Shown: positions 8,361 through 16,308, counted from the stretch's first letter. The stretch: 64,000 nucleotides of DNA from Conexibacter sp. CPCC 206217 (GCF_030646165.1 NZ_JAUTDO010000001.1:186001-250000), one strand, 5' to 3'. Notes: generated from the sequence alone by a model not told the origin. Translations and numbers: made by a program.

Positions 8361-8684
8361 ATGCAGACCGCGGTCGAGACAGTCGAGAACGCCCGCGCCA
8401 CTGTCCGCGACACGCTCAAGCTCCTCCAGACTCAGCTCGCTGCCCTGGCGACAGCCAAAACCATCGCCGCGTACGTCTCTGGCGAAGACAGCAGCTACCG
8501 CGAACGGCGTCCCGCCCGAACCGATGCAATCGTCCGTCTCGATCAGGTCGGCCTCGACACGGCCCTCTCGCGAATCGCGATCGAGGCGGCTCCCGAAGCA
8601 CCGAGACCCGTCTGGACGTACAGAGCGTCCGACGGTTCGCTTCAGGAGGTCAGACCCGGCACCGGCGCCATGCGAGCCGGCTGA
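8361..8684 (+). CDS. Small coiled-coil protein, unknown
   Basis: The product has 107 residues from ATG 8361. The first 45 residues form a predicted amphipathic helix (TAVETVENARATVRDTLKLL, QTQLAALATAKTIA). The frame is open back to 8187 but contains no ATG, GTG or TTG there, although the upstream translation (KATYRRPSEALREVEDRALR) is also helix-like and continuous with it. The true start may therefore be upstream with an unusual codon, or a base may be missing near the A-run at 8253-8260. No family is recognised. It lies between the HTH/HNH-repeat gene (minus) and the phage-like structural gene (plus). Confidence 0.4.
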   Translation: MQTAVETVENARATVRDTLKLLQTQLAALATAKTIAAYVSGEDSSYRERRPARTDAIVRLDQVGLDTALSRIAIEAAPEAPRPVWTYRASDGSLQEVRPGTGAMRAG

Positions 8685-8731
8685 AGACGAGCTTCGAGCG
8701 CCCGATGCCCACGACAGAGCAAAGCCCAGGG

Positions 8732-8755
8732 GGTGCGCTGATGACTTAGCGCACC
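8732..8755. repeat. Perfect inverted repeat, 8-bp arms with 8-base loop
   Basis: GGTGCGCT (8732-8739) and AGCGCACC (8748-8755) are exact complements around the loop GATGACTT. It lies between the small gene ending at 8684 and the start at 8790. It could be a transcription terminator without a U-tract or a protein-binding dyad. Confidence 0.5.
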
Positions 8756-8789
8756 ACGGCGACCTTTCGCCAACCCCCGGGAGTGCCCG

Positions 8790-9380
8790 ATGACAACGAG
8801 AACGAGATACCGCAGCTATCACCGCGTGGAGTTCAGAGACCCAGCGTCCATCGAGACGGCGGTCGGCACGCCGCTCGACGAGATCGACGCCGACGTGAAC
8901 GCGATCCTCACAGATCCCCGTTGGGCAGACAGACGCACCCCTGTCGATGCGAGCGTGGTCGAGGCGTCGCTTGCCGACGGAGCGGTCACGTCTCGCAAGA
9001 TCCTGCCGACCATCGTTGGCGCGGCGAGCAATTCGACAATCTTTGCTGGCAACACCCTGACCGACGTTCCTGGCACATCGGTCACCTTCTCGCTTCCTGT
9101 GAGAAGCGTCCTGCTGCTCTCGATGGTGTTCGAGTTCGCCATCATCGCTGCGCCGCTCCAGATGGGCGGCTACGCATATGTCGACGGCGTTCTCCAGAGA
9201 TCGAAGCCTGCGCGGTTCGAACTGAACGCGCAGGGGCGATGCACCGCAGCCCAACAGAGCGAGCTGACGCTCGCTTCCGGCTCGCACACGATCAGACTGG
9301 TGGCAACGGCCAATGTGATCAACGCAGGCCAGGTCATCGAGGTCACGACCGCGTGGCGAGCACTTGTCGTTGCGGCGTGA
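8790..9380 (+). CDS. Phage tail- or virion-like structural protein
   Basis: The product has 196 residues from ATG 8790, with GGGAG eight bases upstream. The N-terminal part is polar and includes DASVVEASLADGAVTSRKIL followed by PTIVGA. This S-x-x-D-G-(S/A)-V-T-S-R-K-I-x-P-T pattern is common at the junction of phage tail-fibre and baseplate proteins. The rest is beta-rich (FSLPVRSVLLLSMVFEFAII, YAYVDGVLQRS, SHTIRLVATANVI), as in receptor-binding or fibre-tip domains. No other virion genes are nearby, so it is an orphan, perhaps domesticated or cargo. The assignment is inference from motif style. Confidence 0.5.
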   Translation: MTTRTRYRSYHRVEFRDPASIETAVGTPLDEIDADVNAILTDPRWADRRTPVDASVVEASLADGAVTSRKILPTIVGAASNSTIFAGNTLTDVPGTSVTFSLPVRSVLLLSMVFEFAIIAAPLQMGGYAYVDGVLQRSKPARFELNAQGRCTAAQQSELTLASGSHTIRLVATANVINAGQVIEVTTAWRALVVAA

Positions 9381-9414
9381 CCGTCTTCCAGGACGCACTT
9401 TGCCTCCCACCAAA

Positions 9415-9443
9415 GCGCCCCGGAGTCAGGGCTTCCGGGGCGC
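9415..9443. terminator. Bidirectional hairpin terminator between convergent genes
   Basis: The arms GCGCCCCGGA (9415-9424) and TCCGGGGCGC (9434-9443) pair perfectly over 10 bp. The hairpin lies between the plus-strand gene ending at 9380 and the minus-strand gene ending at 9498, the expected place for a shared terminator. Confidence 0.7.
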
Positions 9444-9497
9444 AGGAGCGGATGATCGTTGGTGATGATGCGAGCCGGCATCGACCGAGCGGTGGAT

Positions 9498-9830
9498 CTA
9501 GAAGTGCTCCGTGTACGTGACGCGCACCGGGACCCGCGAGCCGTTGTCGAGCGTGCGGCGTCCTTGCACCCGACGGCTCACGAGGACCGTGCAGCTCTCC
9601 TCGTAGACCTCTGCGGGAGCCCAGCACCAGCGCCCTCGGTAGTCGAGCGCAAACGGCGCCAGCAGGGCTCGATCAGGAACGGTGCGCATCCACAGCACGT
9701 CGCCGCGAATGGTCTCCTTCGACTCCGGCGCCAGCACCATCGTGGTGCGTGCCGATGCCGTCGGCGCTATTGCGGCCAGGACGATCGCTGCGACAAGCAC
9801 GGCGCGTGCGACGTGGTGCTTCATTGCCAT
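9498..9830 (-). CDS. Small secreted protein, unknown function
   Basis: The product has 110 residues from ATG 9830, with AGGAGAG upstream at good spacing. It carries a standard signal peptide (MAMKHHVARAVLVAAIVLAA, cleavage after PTASA). The mature part is about 80 residues with two cysteines (WCWAPAEVYEESCTV) that could form a disulfide. It ends at a terminator shared with the phage-like gene. It directly follows the DUF3800-type gene, 17 bases apart. No family is recognised. Confidence 0.65.
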   Translation of the reverse strand: MAMKHHVARAVLVAAIVLAAIAPTASARTTMVLAPESKETIRGDVLWMRTVPDRALLAPFALDYRGRWCWAPAEVYEESCTVLVSRRVQGRRTLDNGSRVPVRVTYTEHF

Positions 9831-9847
9831 CGGCTCTCTCCTCGTAG

Positions 9848-10515
9848 TCAACGCCCGCGAAGCAGCGCTCGTTCGATCCGCTCGACGCGAAGACGCAGCT
9901 CGTCCGTCTGGCCGGCGTGCGGCAGCCACGTCGCCATGTCAACGACCTGGAGCATGCGTGACCAGTGAGATGGCGCGAAGAACGGCGTCTCGATGATGTG
10001 GTCGATCTTTGACCAGCTCGTGCCACCTCTGCGATAGCGCGAGTGAGCCCTCCGGATCTGGTCCTCGGAGCCCTTCTGATCATCGCTGACGATAACGCCG
10101 ACCTCTCTCTTGATCTTCAGGAACCGGTCGAAGCGCTCGATCATGAACTCGTACGTGATGTCCTCGGGCGGGCCTGGCGTCGTGTACTTCGCGACGTGTT
10201 TCTGCTTGTCGAGCGCGATGAATATGAACGTCGGTCTGTGCGCATCGATCACGTCGAGCGTGGCGTTGCAAAGTGCCTCGCGTACACCCCGGTTGACGCC
10301 TCTGAAGCAGCCTTTGCCGTTGACCATGTCGGTCATGTGCAGCTCCCATGTTTGGGCACGAGGAGGCGGCACGAGCGTGTCGATCCGCGCGTTCAAGGGT
10401 TTCTCCATCGCTTGCCACTGTCCATCGTGGACGGCCAGGCCCTCGAGTACGTGAAACGGCTGCTTCAGGTCCTTCAGGCCCGACTTGCCCGATTCGTCGC
10501 GTGGAGCATGTACAT
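9848..10515 (-). CDS. DUF3800 domain protein, apparent 1-base frameshift near the start
   Basis: The main reading holds the DUF3800 features: DESGKSGLKDLKQPFHVLEG then LAVHDGQW, a central FIFIALDKQKH, YEFMIERFDRFLK and a late VIVSDDQKG acidic motif. This matches an RNase H-like fold proposed for the family. Members normally begin with a hydrophobic strand running directly into DESG. Here that strand is found in another frame: ATG 10515 reads MYMLHA and would join DESG if one G were restored at about 10498. Read without repair, an ORF starts at ATG 10543 with an unlikely N-terminus (MTAAYRASADVHAPR). This suggests a real frameshift or a sequence error. DUF3800 genes are frequent in phages and mobile elements; the function is unproven. 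Confidence 0.7.
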
Positions 10516-10600
10516 CAGCCGATGCACGGTACGCCGCCGTCATTCGCGGTGCGCCAGTGACCTGCCGCGTGACAGCACCAGCTCGGCGATACTGCTGTTC

Positions 10601-11275
10601 GTGTCGACTGGTCTAACGATCACCGGGGCAGCTTTCGAATTTGTCGGCCTCGCGCTCGTCTTCTATGAGCTGGCGATGATCCGCAGTCAGGAGTTCGGAG
10701 TGCTTCCGCCGTGGACCCGCGCGGTCGGTCGATTCCGGCGCTCGCTCCGATGGTTGCTGAGACCAAAGGCAGTCGAGCACATCGGCCGTGGAGGAGCGAC
10801 CGCGGGCGGGACGATGACGGCCGACGGAATCGCTCGACCTGGTCTTAGGCCGAGCGCGACTGACAAAGAGCGTATCGCCCTGCTTGAACGCTACGTCGAC
10901 TACATCGACAGAGACCTCTCCGAGCTGCGCAGGTACATCAAGGAGCGCGCAGATGCAGCGGTCGAAGAAGCCGCACGACTCGGCCAGGAGCTGAGGGACT
11001 ACATCGACACGACCGAAGCCGAGCGCCGGGAGACGTTGAAGCCATCGATCAGGCGACAACTTGCAGGTGCCGCATGCGTCACGATCGGGCTTCTGCTCGG
11101 GCTCGCCGGGAGCCTGGTATCAACGAACGAGACACAGATCGTTCGGGTATACGAGCCGGTCGTGCAGCTTGTCGAACCGACGCCGCTTGCACCCCCACAA
11201 CAAACCGATCCTGCGCTGGGCCGGCTTATCGGCCCGTTGCCCCCATTGTCCGCGCCCAAGCCCGTCGGACCTTGA
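10601..11275 (+). CDS. Two-helix membrane protein with central coiled coil
   Basis: The product has 224 residues from GTG 10601. A first hydrophobic helix (TITGAAFEFVGLALVFYELA) is followed by a basic segment. A long charged region (IALLERYVDYIDRDLSELRR through EEAARLGQELRDYIDTTEAE) is likely coiled coil. A second helix is AGAACVTIGLLLGLAGSLVS, and the tail is proline-rich. The region may be a tethered scaffold or sensor. No family is recognised. It is divergent from the DUF3800-type gene and first in a run of five plus-strand genes, most of which contain a hydrophobic helix. Earlier in-frame starts exist, so the N-terminus is uncertain. Confidence 0.6.
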   Translation: MSTGLTITGAAFEFVGLALVFYELAMIRSQEFGVLPPWTRAVGRFRRSLRWLLRPKAVEHIGRGGATAGGTMTADGIARPGLRPSATDKERIALLERYVDYIDRDLSELRRYIKERADAAVEEAARLGQELRDYIDTTEAERRETLKPSIRRQLAGAACVTIGLLLGLAGSLVSTNETQIVRVYEPVVQLVEPTPLAPPQQTDPALGRLIGPLPPLSAPKPVGP

Positions 11276-11340
11276 CCGGCTCCACGCTCCCGACTTCGAC
11301 CGGCGCACCCGTACCAGCGGCAGGCAAGACTGCGGCTGCG

Positions 11341-12030
11341 ATGCGTGACGCCCCCGAGGCTACAAGTAGCGCTGACATCGCGCTCGCGGTCGGTCCGATC
11401 CTCGTCGGGTTGGTGGCGGTAGCTGTGGCGGTCCTGGTCAACCGGAGGACGCTGGCGCATAGCGAGAACATGCAGGACCTCAGCGCGAAGCGTGCCGCCA
11501 TCGATGATGCACTCGTCGCGCTGGACGCGGCGAATGCCGCATGGACGAATCTGCAAAGAAGGACGGTCGACCAGCTCCCATACCCTGCCGGCCCCGCTAG
11601 AGGTAGCGACGAGCCATGGGACCCCGCTTGGCGCAATGCTGTTGACGAATCGCTCGCAGGACTCAGATACCCGCTCGCTCGGCTCCGGGTCCTTATGGGT
11701 CGAGATCACGTCCTCGTCGCCTTGATCGACGAGGTATCCAGCAAGGTGCGCGAGGGAAGCGACTACGCCGAGTTTGCCTACGGTCGCCTGCCATGGCCCA
11801 AGTTCACCGGTCACATGCGCCCAACCGACGCTGCGGCAATAATGCAGGACGCAAGCCGTGACACCGATGTGCTGCTCGAACGGTTCGAGCGCGAAGCGAT
11901 CCTCGCGGTGGGAACGGCCGAGGCGCGCCGAGCACAGGGTAGCTCGAACGTCACATCACGTCGCTGGTTGATGCTGCTCGGCGCGACCGTTGTGGGCCTC
12001 GTGCTCGCGCTCGTGTTGATCGTGCTCTAG
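11341..12030 (+). CDS. Two-helix membrane protein, unknown
   Basis: The product has 229 residues from ATG 11341. Helix 1 (IALAVGPILVGLVAVAVAVL) is followed by NRRTLAHSENMQDLSAKRAA, a long cytoplasmic helical domain and a C-terminal helix (WLMLLGATVVGLVLALVLIV). The pattern of an N-terminal helix plus a soluble helical domain with RTLAHS resembles small uncharacterised actinobacterial membrane proteins. No catalytic residues are visible. It sits 65 bases after the previous membrane gene. Confidence 0.6.
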   Translation: MRDAPEATSSADIALAVGPILVGLVAVAVAVLVNRRTLAHSENMQDLSAKRAAIDDALVALDAANAAWTNLQRRTVDQLPYPAGPARGSDEPWDPAWRNAVDESLAGLRYPLARLRVLMGRDHVLVALIDEVSSKVREGSDYAEFAYGRLPWPKFTGHMRPTDAAAIMQDASRDTDVLLERFEREAILAVGTAEARRAQGSSNVTSRRWLMLLGATVVGLVLALVLIVL

Positions 12031-12149
12031 CCCCCGGCCTTTTGCCCCGGTCGCCTGTACACGCTTGTCTTCGTCAGGCTTGTTCTCGACACGATCGGCG
12101 ACCTGACGTAGGGCTGTCCCATCCGCCTGCCTGGCTACCGTCGTCTCAA

Positions 12150-12350
12150 ATGGCCAGATCCGGCATCCCGCTTAGCGAGTGGAACGGCAGCGCGGAGACG
12201 CAGCGGCTACGCGAGTCGATCGAGACGTTCAACGAGCAGTCCGCACGACAGAGCGCGGAGATGATCACTCCGACGCGATGGATCTGCGCACTGACCATCC
12301 TGATGCTCGTCGGGCTCGTCGTGCAGATCCTGCTGGCGGTCGTGGGTTGA
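12150..12350 (+). CDS. Small single-helix membrane protein
   Basis: The product has 66 residues from ATG 12150. The order is a short soluble start with IPLSEWNGSAETQRLRESIE, a helical FNEQSARQSAEMI, and one transmembrane helix (ALTILMLVGLVVQILLAVVG). The W-N/D-G-S-x-A-T/E-x-x-L pattern followed by N-x-x-S/T-x-(R/K)-Q and one helix is a widespread small membrane protein type of unknown role. The stop overlaps the TTG start of the next gene (TTGA), so translation is coupled. Confidence 0.65.
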   Translation: MARSGIPLSEWNGSAETQRLRESIETFNEQSARQSAEMITPTRWICALTILMLVGLVVQILLAVVG

Positions 12351-12910
12351 CGCTGACCGATGTTGTGGCAGTGCTGACGGCAGCGTCCACCGTCGCCGCA
12401 GCCGTCGCGGCCGCCGCAGCTGTGCGCACGAGCAGAAGTGCCCTCGCGATGCAGAAGTTGAGTGTCGGACTTGAGGGACGGCGCATCGCTGCGGCCGATA
12501 TCGCGCGATGGGCTCTGACGGCCGGTGAGGCGATCGAACGAGTGCATGACCCGAGAACCTGGCCGCTTTACGCCCCCGCCGGGACGAAGCCAGAGGATGT
12601 GTTGCCGCCCAGTCACGGCCTTATAGGGCAGGTGATCGCGATCCAGGTGGAGCCGTTCGAGGCAGTGCGAGAACTCGCGCAGCTCTCCTTCGGGACAGAC
12701 CACGAAGTGAGCCGAACAGTCGATGAGGTCATCGAGGCCATCAGAGAGGTCGCGGGCCGAGGCTTGATCTCCGGGCCTGACGAGGACGAAACGATGACAC
12801 CGGCCGAGTACGTCGCGAAGGTCTTCTGGCCGCGGGTCGAGCATCTGCACGAAGCTCTGACCGCCGCACTCGATCTCTCTGCGTCTGACCCGAGAATCCG
12901 AAGGGCTTAG
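12347..12910 (+). CDS. N-terminally anchored helical protein, unknown
   Basis: The product has 187 residues from TTG 12347, overlapping the stop of the previous gene. GTG 12365 is an alternative start. An alanine-rich hydrophobic helix (DVVAVLTAASTVAAAVAAAA) is followed by VRTSRSALAMQKLSVGLEGR and a soluble all-helical domain. It is translationally coupled to the small membrane protein before it, which suggests the two products act together. No family is recognised. Confidence 0.55.
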   Translation: MTLTDVVAVLTAASTVAAAVAAAAAVRTSRSALAMQKLSVGLEGRRIAAADIARWALTAGEAIERVHDPRTWPLYAPAGTKPEDVLPPSHGLIGQVIAIQVEPFEAVRELAQLSFGTDHEVSRTVDEVIEAIREVAGRGLISGPDEDETMTPAEYVAKVFWPRVEHLHEALTAALDLSASDPRIRRA

Positions 12911-12972
12911 CCCGCCGGGCAACCCATTCGTACTGCCACGCCGAGCAAGCTGCGCGGGCTAGGGTCCAGCGA

Positions 12973-13629
12973 GTGAGCACTCTGGGCGACATCGCGACCA
13001 TCGCCGCGCCGACCATCGTTGCCGTGTCCGCCATCGGTGCGAGCACGTGGCAGCAGGCGAGTTCCCGCAGCTTCGACCGTGCCGAGCGCGAGAAGGAGCG
13101 GCAGCACGAACGCCGGCTTCAAGAACTCGATGATCAGCGGGAGCTGCTGGACGAGATCGCGTCAGCCCTCGACCGCGCAACCATGGCGCTCGCGGTGGCG
13201 ACTGGGGCGATGGTCGAGGACGCTGTGTCTCAGAAGGCCATCTCTGACGCTGAGACCAAGAGCACGACCGAACTTCAGAGGCTCGTCACCCGGCTGTCGT
13301 ACCGCTTCGGAGAGGAGCACGAAGTCGTCGCTGTGCTCAGAGACTTGCAGCTGACCATGTTCTGCGCGACCGACGCAACTGGGAAGCTCCTGGCGCAAAA
13401 GCGCACGATGGAAGAGACTCGGCGTGTGCTGACCAGATGCATCAGCAAACTGCATCGATCGACACGACGGTTCAGAGATGCCGGCTACCGAGTCATCAAC
13501 GACCTCCCAGCCCTGCCGTACCAGTCCGAATGGCCACCAGTACCTGCATCGTCGAGCGAGACGAACGAAGCATCGGCTGCTCGGATTACGTCGCTCGCGG
13601 CAGGCGCCGCTGAGCCAGAGGCCGAGTGA
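12973..13629 (+). CDS. Helical, possibly membrane-associated protein with charged coiled coil
   Basis: The product has 218 residues from GTG 12973. A short moderately hydrophobic start (DIATIAAPTIVAVSAIGAST) leads into a highly charged helix (SFDRAEREKERQHERRLQEL, DDQRELLDEIASAL) that is likely coiled coil, then more helices and a disordered C-terminus. Like its neighbours it combines a hydrophobic N-terminus with a helical body. It is the last gene of the plus-strand run and converges on the methylase gene. Confidence 0.55.
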   Translation: MSTLGDIATIAAPTIVAVSAIGASTWQQASSRSFDRAEREKERQHERRLQELDDQRELLDEIASALDRATMALAVATGAMVEDAVSQKAISDAETKSTTELQRLVTRLSYRFGEEHEVVAVLRDLQLTMFCATDATGKLLAQKRTMEETRRVLTRCISKLHRSTRRFRDAGYRVINDLPALPYQSEWPPVPASSSETNEASAARITSLAAGAAEPEAE

Positions 13630-13666
13630 CCTCCGCCGACGGCGCTCTGGCGGGATAACGACCCAC

Positions 13667-14503
13667 TCATCGCGCCGGAACCGGTCGATAGAGCACGCGG
13701 TCGGGAACTACGAGCGGCTCGCGCAGCTCAGCGCCGGTACCACGTGACGCTGCACGACCGAACGGTGGGTTGGTGAGGATGTGGGGGAACTGCAGCTCTC
13801 TGAGCCGTCCCGAGCTGCGGTCGCGGCCGACGAGCGGCTGCGTGAGGGAGTTGCCCGTGCCGACCCAGAACTGGTCGGGGTGGGCGCCGGCGAGGACGAG
13901 GCTCGCACGAGCGATCTCAGCTGTCCGCACATCGAGTTCGACGCCGACCAGCGTCAGTCCGAGCGCAGCCTCGACGCCGTATCGCTCTCGGACGACGTCG
14001 AGTGCGGCTATAAGCATCGCCCCGCCTCCGCAGCACGGGTCCAGCACCCACTCGTCGGGCTGTGGCTCGAGCAAGAGAGCCTGCGCCCGGGCGAGCTTGT
14101 ATAGCGTGAAGTACGCGCCCTGCCATTGTGAGGTCGAGAGGCTGCGAGTGGTCTGATACGCCTCTGCCAGGCAGGTCGCCGACGGATACGCGGCGACGAC
14201 GCGCCCGACCAGTTCGATCGAGCGCCGCAGCGCCGGTGCCGGGCAGCGAGAGAACTCGACGCCGTCGAAGAACCCCTTCAGCGCTGGCCACACCTGCTCG
14301 CAGGCTCGGCACGTGTCGTCGAGCGCGGCGCCGAGCTGCCGTCCTGGAATCGCTGCGAGATGTTCCCAAGCGGTCGATGACTCGTTCGCGCCGGGAAGGT
14401 GCTCCCCGAGAAGCCGGAGGAACAGGAACCCGAGCGCGTGCTCGGCGGGACGCGGCTCACCGCCGAAGGCCAGCAGCGTGGTCAGCTCCAGGCGGCGGCT
14501 CAT
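13667..14503 (-). CDS. N6-adenine DNA methylase-like protein, short at the C-terminus
   Basis: The product has 278 residues from ATG 14503. The SAM-binding motif I is VLDPCCGGGAML (usually DPxCGSGG), and the catalytic motif IV is FPHILTNPPFGRAASR (NPPF). The N-terminal part (QWQGAYFTLYKLARAQALLL) matches the position of the helical domain of HsdM-type enzymes. The protein ends about 30 residues after NPPF, whereas HsdM proteins continue for 150 or more and carry or bind a recognition subunit. It is either a compact regulatory methylase or a truncated copy. There is no cognate restriction gene nearby. The start overlaps the stop of a 38-codon ORF (ATGA). Confidence 0.8.
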   Translation of the reverse strand: MSRRLELTTLLAFGGEPRPAEHALGFLFLRLLGEHLPGANESSTAWEHLAAIPGRQLGAALDDTCRACEQVWPALKGFFDGVEFSRCPAPALRRSIELVGRVVAAYPSATCLAEAYQTTRSLSTSQWQGAYFTLYKLARAQALLLEPQPDEWVLDPCCGGGAMLIAALDVVRERYGVEAALGLTLVGVELDVRTAEIARASLVLAGAHPDQFWVGTGNSLTQPLVGRDRSSGRLRELQFPHILTNPPFGRAASRGTGAELREPLVVPDRVLYRPVPAR

Positions 14504-14616
14504 CGCAGACGCCTGATTCGGTCGGTGGAGCGAACGTTGCCGAGGACGCTCACGACCTCCGTGAGATCGGCGAGTCGGACGTGCGAATCGCGCACGTCGA
14601 TCGGCTGGTCGAGCAT
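14500..14616 (-). CDS. 38-residue leader ORF coupled to the methylase gene
   Basis: ATG 14616 is preceded by AAGGGAG at good spacing, and the stop TGA (14500-14502) overlaps the methylase ATG. The peptide starts MLDQPIDVRDSHVRLADLTE and is rich in acidic and hydrophobic residues. The strong ribosome site and the four-base overlap suggest that translation of this ORF delivers ribosomes to the methylase start. It was found by eye because it is very short. The function of the peptide itself is unknown. Confidence 0.55.
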   Translation of the reverse strand: MLDQPIDVRDSHVRLADLTEVVSVLGNVRSTDRIRRLR

Positions 14617-14738
14617 GAGCTCTCCCTTCTGATTCAACTCTGCTGGTTGGCACGCATCGCACGCGCATCGGCAGGACCGACGCGCGTGGCGGGCAAATCG
14701 CCGCCTACGTGGTGCGGCGAGCCGCGAGAGCCCGCCGT

Positions 14739-15422
14739 TTATTCATCGGACTGCTCGTCGCTCTGAACGACGTAGAGCAAGGCTCGGAGGAAGTAACCGG
14801 CCTCCCGCGCGTCGGCGAGCAGGTGCGCCTCGTATGCAGACGTCCCGCCAAGCGTCGGTTCGCGCACGAAGCCGAGCCCGCTGGCGACGGCGATGAGGGA
14901 TCGGGCAGCGGCTCGATCAGCGGTCTCAGGAAAGATCGCCGTGTCCTCGACCGGATGCACCCGCTGCTCTTCCATGGAGCAGCGGACGATCCGGAGGCAC
15001 TCCGCGACCACAGCGTCGTCGACTGCGGCGCACAGTTCGTCATCAGCCGCGATCCGGGTGAGATGGCACGCGAACGCGACCACGACTGCCAGACGATGTC
15101 GATGAGTTGAGAGGTGGCCTGAGAGATCGCTCGGCATCAACTCGCAGCGGCGCAGGCGCCGGCCCAAGTCGCGCAGGAACACGCGGATGTCTGCGACCTC
15201 GGAATCAGGCGCGACGCCCTGGGCTTCGAAGCCCAGCAGCCCCGCGAGGTAGGACTCCGTGTCCTCCCTCACGAACGCGTCCTCGTCGGGCGCTGTGGCG
15301 CCGAACGGTCCGAACAGAAGCTGGCTCATGAACGCCAGCGCAGTCTCGTCCTGCAGCAGAGCGGCTCCGCAGCTGAGCGCCCATGGCGGGGCATCGCTCA
15401 AGAGCGCGTCACAGGTGTTCAT
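14739..15422 (-). CDS. Hypothetical protein in XRE operon (TorD/chaperone-like helical protein)
   Basis: The product has 227 residues from ATG 15422, which overlaps the stop of the XRE gene (ATGA). The frame is open far upstream but that part is antisense-like. The sequence is helical and acidic with scattered cysteines (NTCDALLS, ALSCGAALL). It includes ESYLAGLLGFEAQGVAPDSE and LRDLGRRLRRCELMPSDLSG. The length, helix content and FLRDLGRRL-like segment recall TorD/NarJ-type assembly chaperones, but no molybdoenzyme is present, so this is only a structural resemblance. It is the last gene of a three-gene coupled operon. Confidence 0.55.
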   Translation of the reverse strand: MNTCDALLSDAPPWALSCGAALLQDETALAFMSQLLFGPFGATAPDEDAFVREDTESYLAGLLGFEAQGVAPDSEVADIRVFLRDLGRRLRRCELMPSDLSGHLSTHRHRLAVVVAFACHLTRIAADDELCAAVDDAVVAECLRIVRCSMEEQRVHPVEDTAIFPETADRAAARSLIAVASGLGFVREPTLGGTSAYEAHLLADAREAGYFLRALLYVVQSDEQSDE

Positions 15423-15724
15423 GAGGTTTCCTCCTCCTTCCACCCCCGCATTCGCCAGTACCGTGCGGTGTACTCTTCGCGGCGCTCTTCGTACAGCAGC
15501 GCCAGCTCCGACAATCTCGTCTCCAGCCCTCTCACAACGACGAGGAGCGTCTTCAGAGTCGGGTTGATCTCGCCGCGCTCGATCGCACCGACGTAGTTGC
15601 GGTGAAGGCCCGACCGCAGGCCCAACGCTTCCTGGGAGGCCCCACGACGGGCCCGGAACTCTCGAACGCACATGCCGAAGGCGTAGTGGTCCGCCGAGAT
15701 CGCGCTGGTCATCTTGGATGTCAC
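15419..15724 (-). CDS. XRE-family helix-turn-helix regulator
   Basis: The product has 101 residues. GTG 15724 overlaps the stop of the upstream gene (GTGA); ATG 15712 is an alternative start. The HTH is classic: VREFRARRGASQEALGLRSG, LHRNYVGAIERGEINPTLKT. The S-Q-E-x-L and Y-x-x-x-I-E-R-G-x-x-x-P-T-L pattern is that of Cro/cI-like proteins. It probably controls its own operon or the ICE lifestyle. It is coupled on both sides to its neighbours. Confidence 0.85.
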   Translation of the reverse strand: MTSKMTSAISADHYAFGMCVREFRARRGASQEALGLRSGLHRNYVGAIERGEINPTLKTLLVVVRGLETRLSELALLYEERREEYTARYWRMRGWKEEETS

Positions 15725-16257
15725 AGCGATCGACCTTCTCGACCACGCGTCGACGGCCAGAGGGCGCGCCGCTCAGCGACATCCTCGAGCACCTCGATCG
15801 AACGCCGAGCGAAGAGCGCCTCTTGCCCCGCGACCCGTGCCTCCTCGACCTGGGCCCGACGCCGATCCGCGGCACAACCGACCAGATGGGCGACGGCCGC
15901 GTCCAGCTGCGCGTCCGGGAGGGTGATCGCGAACGACTCGCCAGGGTCGAGCGGGCTCCAGCCGAGGTCGTCGAGTAACCACATGAGGCCGACGAAGCGC
16001 TGCTTCAATTCGCGGGCGTCGCGGTAGTCGCCGCGACGCGCGGCAAGGTGGATGTCACCGACGCCACTGAGAGCGCTCAGCAGCTCGTCGTGAATGATGT
16101 CGCGCTCCCTGCGGGAGAGCACGATGCCGTGCCGTCGGCGCTCGCAGTTGGTGCCGCGGCGCCGGATGTGCGCGCGCAGACGGCGCGCTGCGTGATCGAA
16201 TCCGCTGGGCGCAATGAGCCTCTGCAGATCCGCGAGTCGGTTACGCTGAGAGCGCAT
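15721..16257 (-). CDS. Conserved hypothetical protein, first gene of XRE operon
   Basis: The product has 178 residues from ATG 16257. It is strongly basic at the N-terminus (RSQRNRLADLQRLIAPSGFD, HAARRLRAHIRRRGTNCERR) and helical afterwards (DELLSALSGVGDIHLAARRG, FVGLMWLLDDLGW). It looks conserved, but I cannot name the family. It is followed without a gap by the XRE regulator. An AAT-rich leader with a hairpin lies upstream. Confidence 0.6.
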   Translation of the reverse strand: MRSQRNRLADLQRLIAPSGFDHAARRLRAHIRRRGTNCERRRHGIVLSRRERDIIHDELLSALSGVGDIHLAARRGDYRDARELKQRFVGLMWLLDDLGWSPLDPGESFAITLPDAQLDAAVAHLVGCAADRRRAQVEEARVAGQEALFARRSIEVLEDVAERRALWPSTRGREGRSL

Positions 16258-16276
16258 GGAGCTACACCTCCGTGCG

Positions 16277-16308
16277 GGGTCCGGGGGTGTTACAGCACCC
16301 TCGGACCC
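16277..16308. terminator. Hairpin downstream of the PIN gene / upstream of the XRE operon
   Basis: GGGTCCG (16277-16283) pairs with CGGACCC (16302-16308), extended inward by GGGTG/CACCC after one mismatch. It lies 130 bases after the PIN-domain gene and 20 bases before the start at 16257. It can act as a terminator or as a leader structure of the XRE operon. Confidence 0.5.

Noticed and set aside
14739-15875. Longer version (378 residues) of the gene ending at 14739
   Set aside because: The upstream 150 codons run antisense-like through the XRE gene; ATG 15422 with ATGA coupling is the better start.
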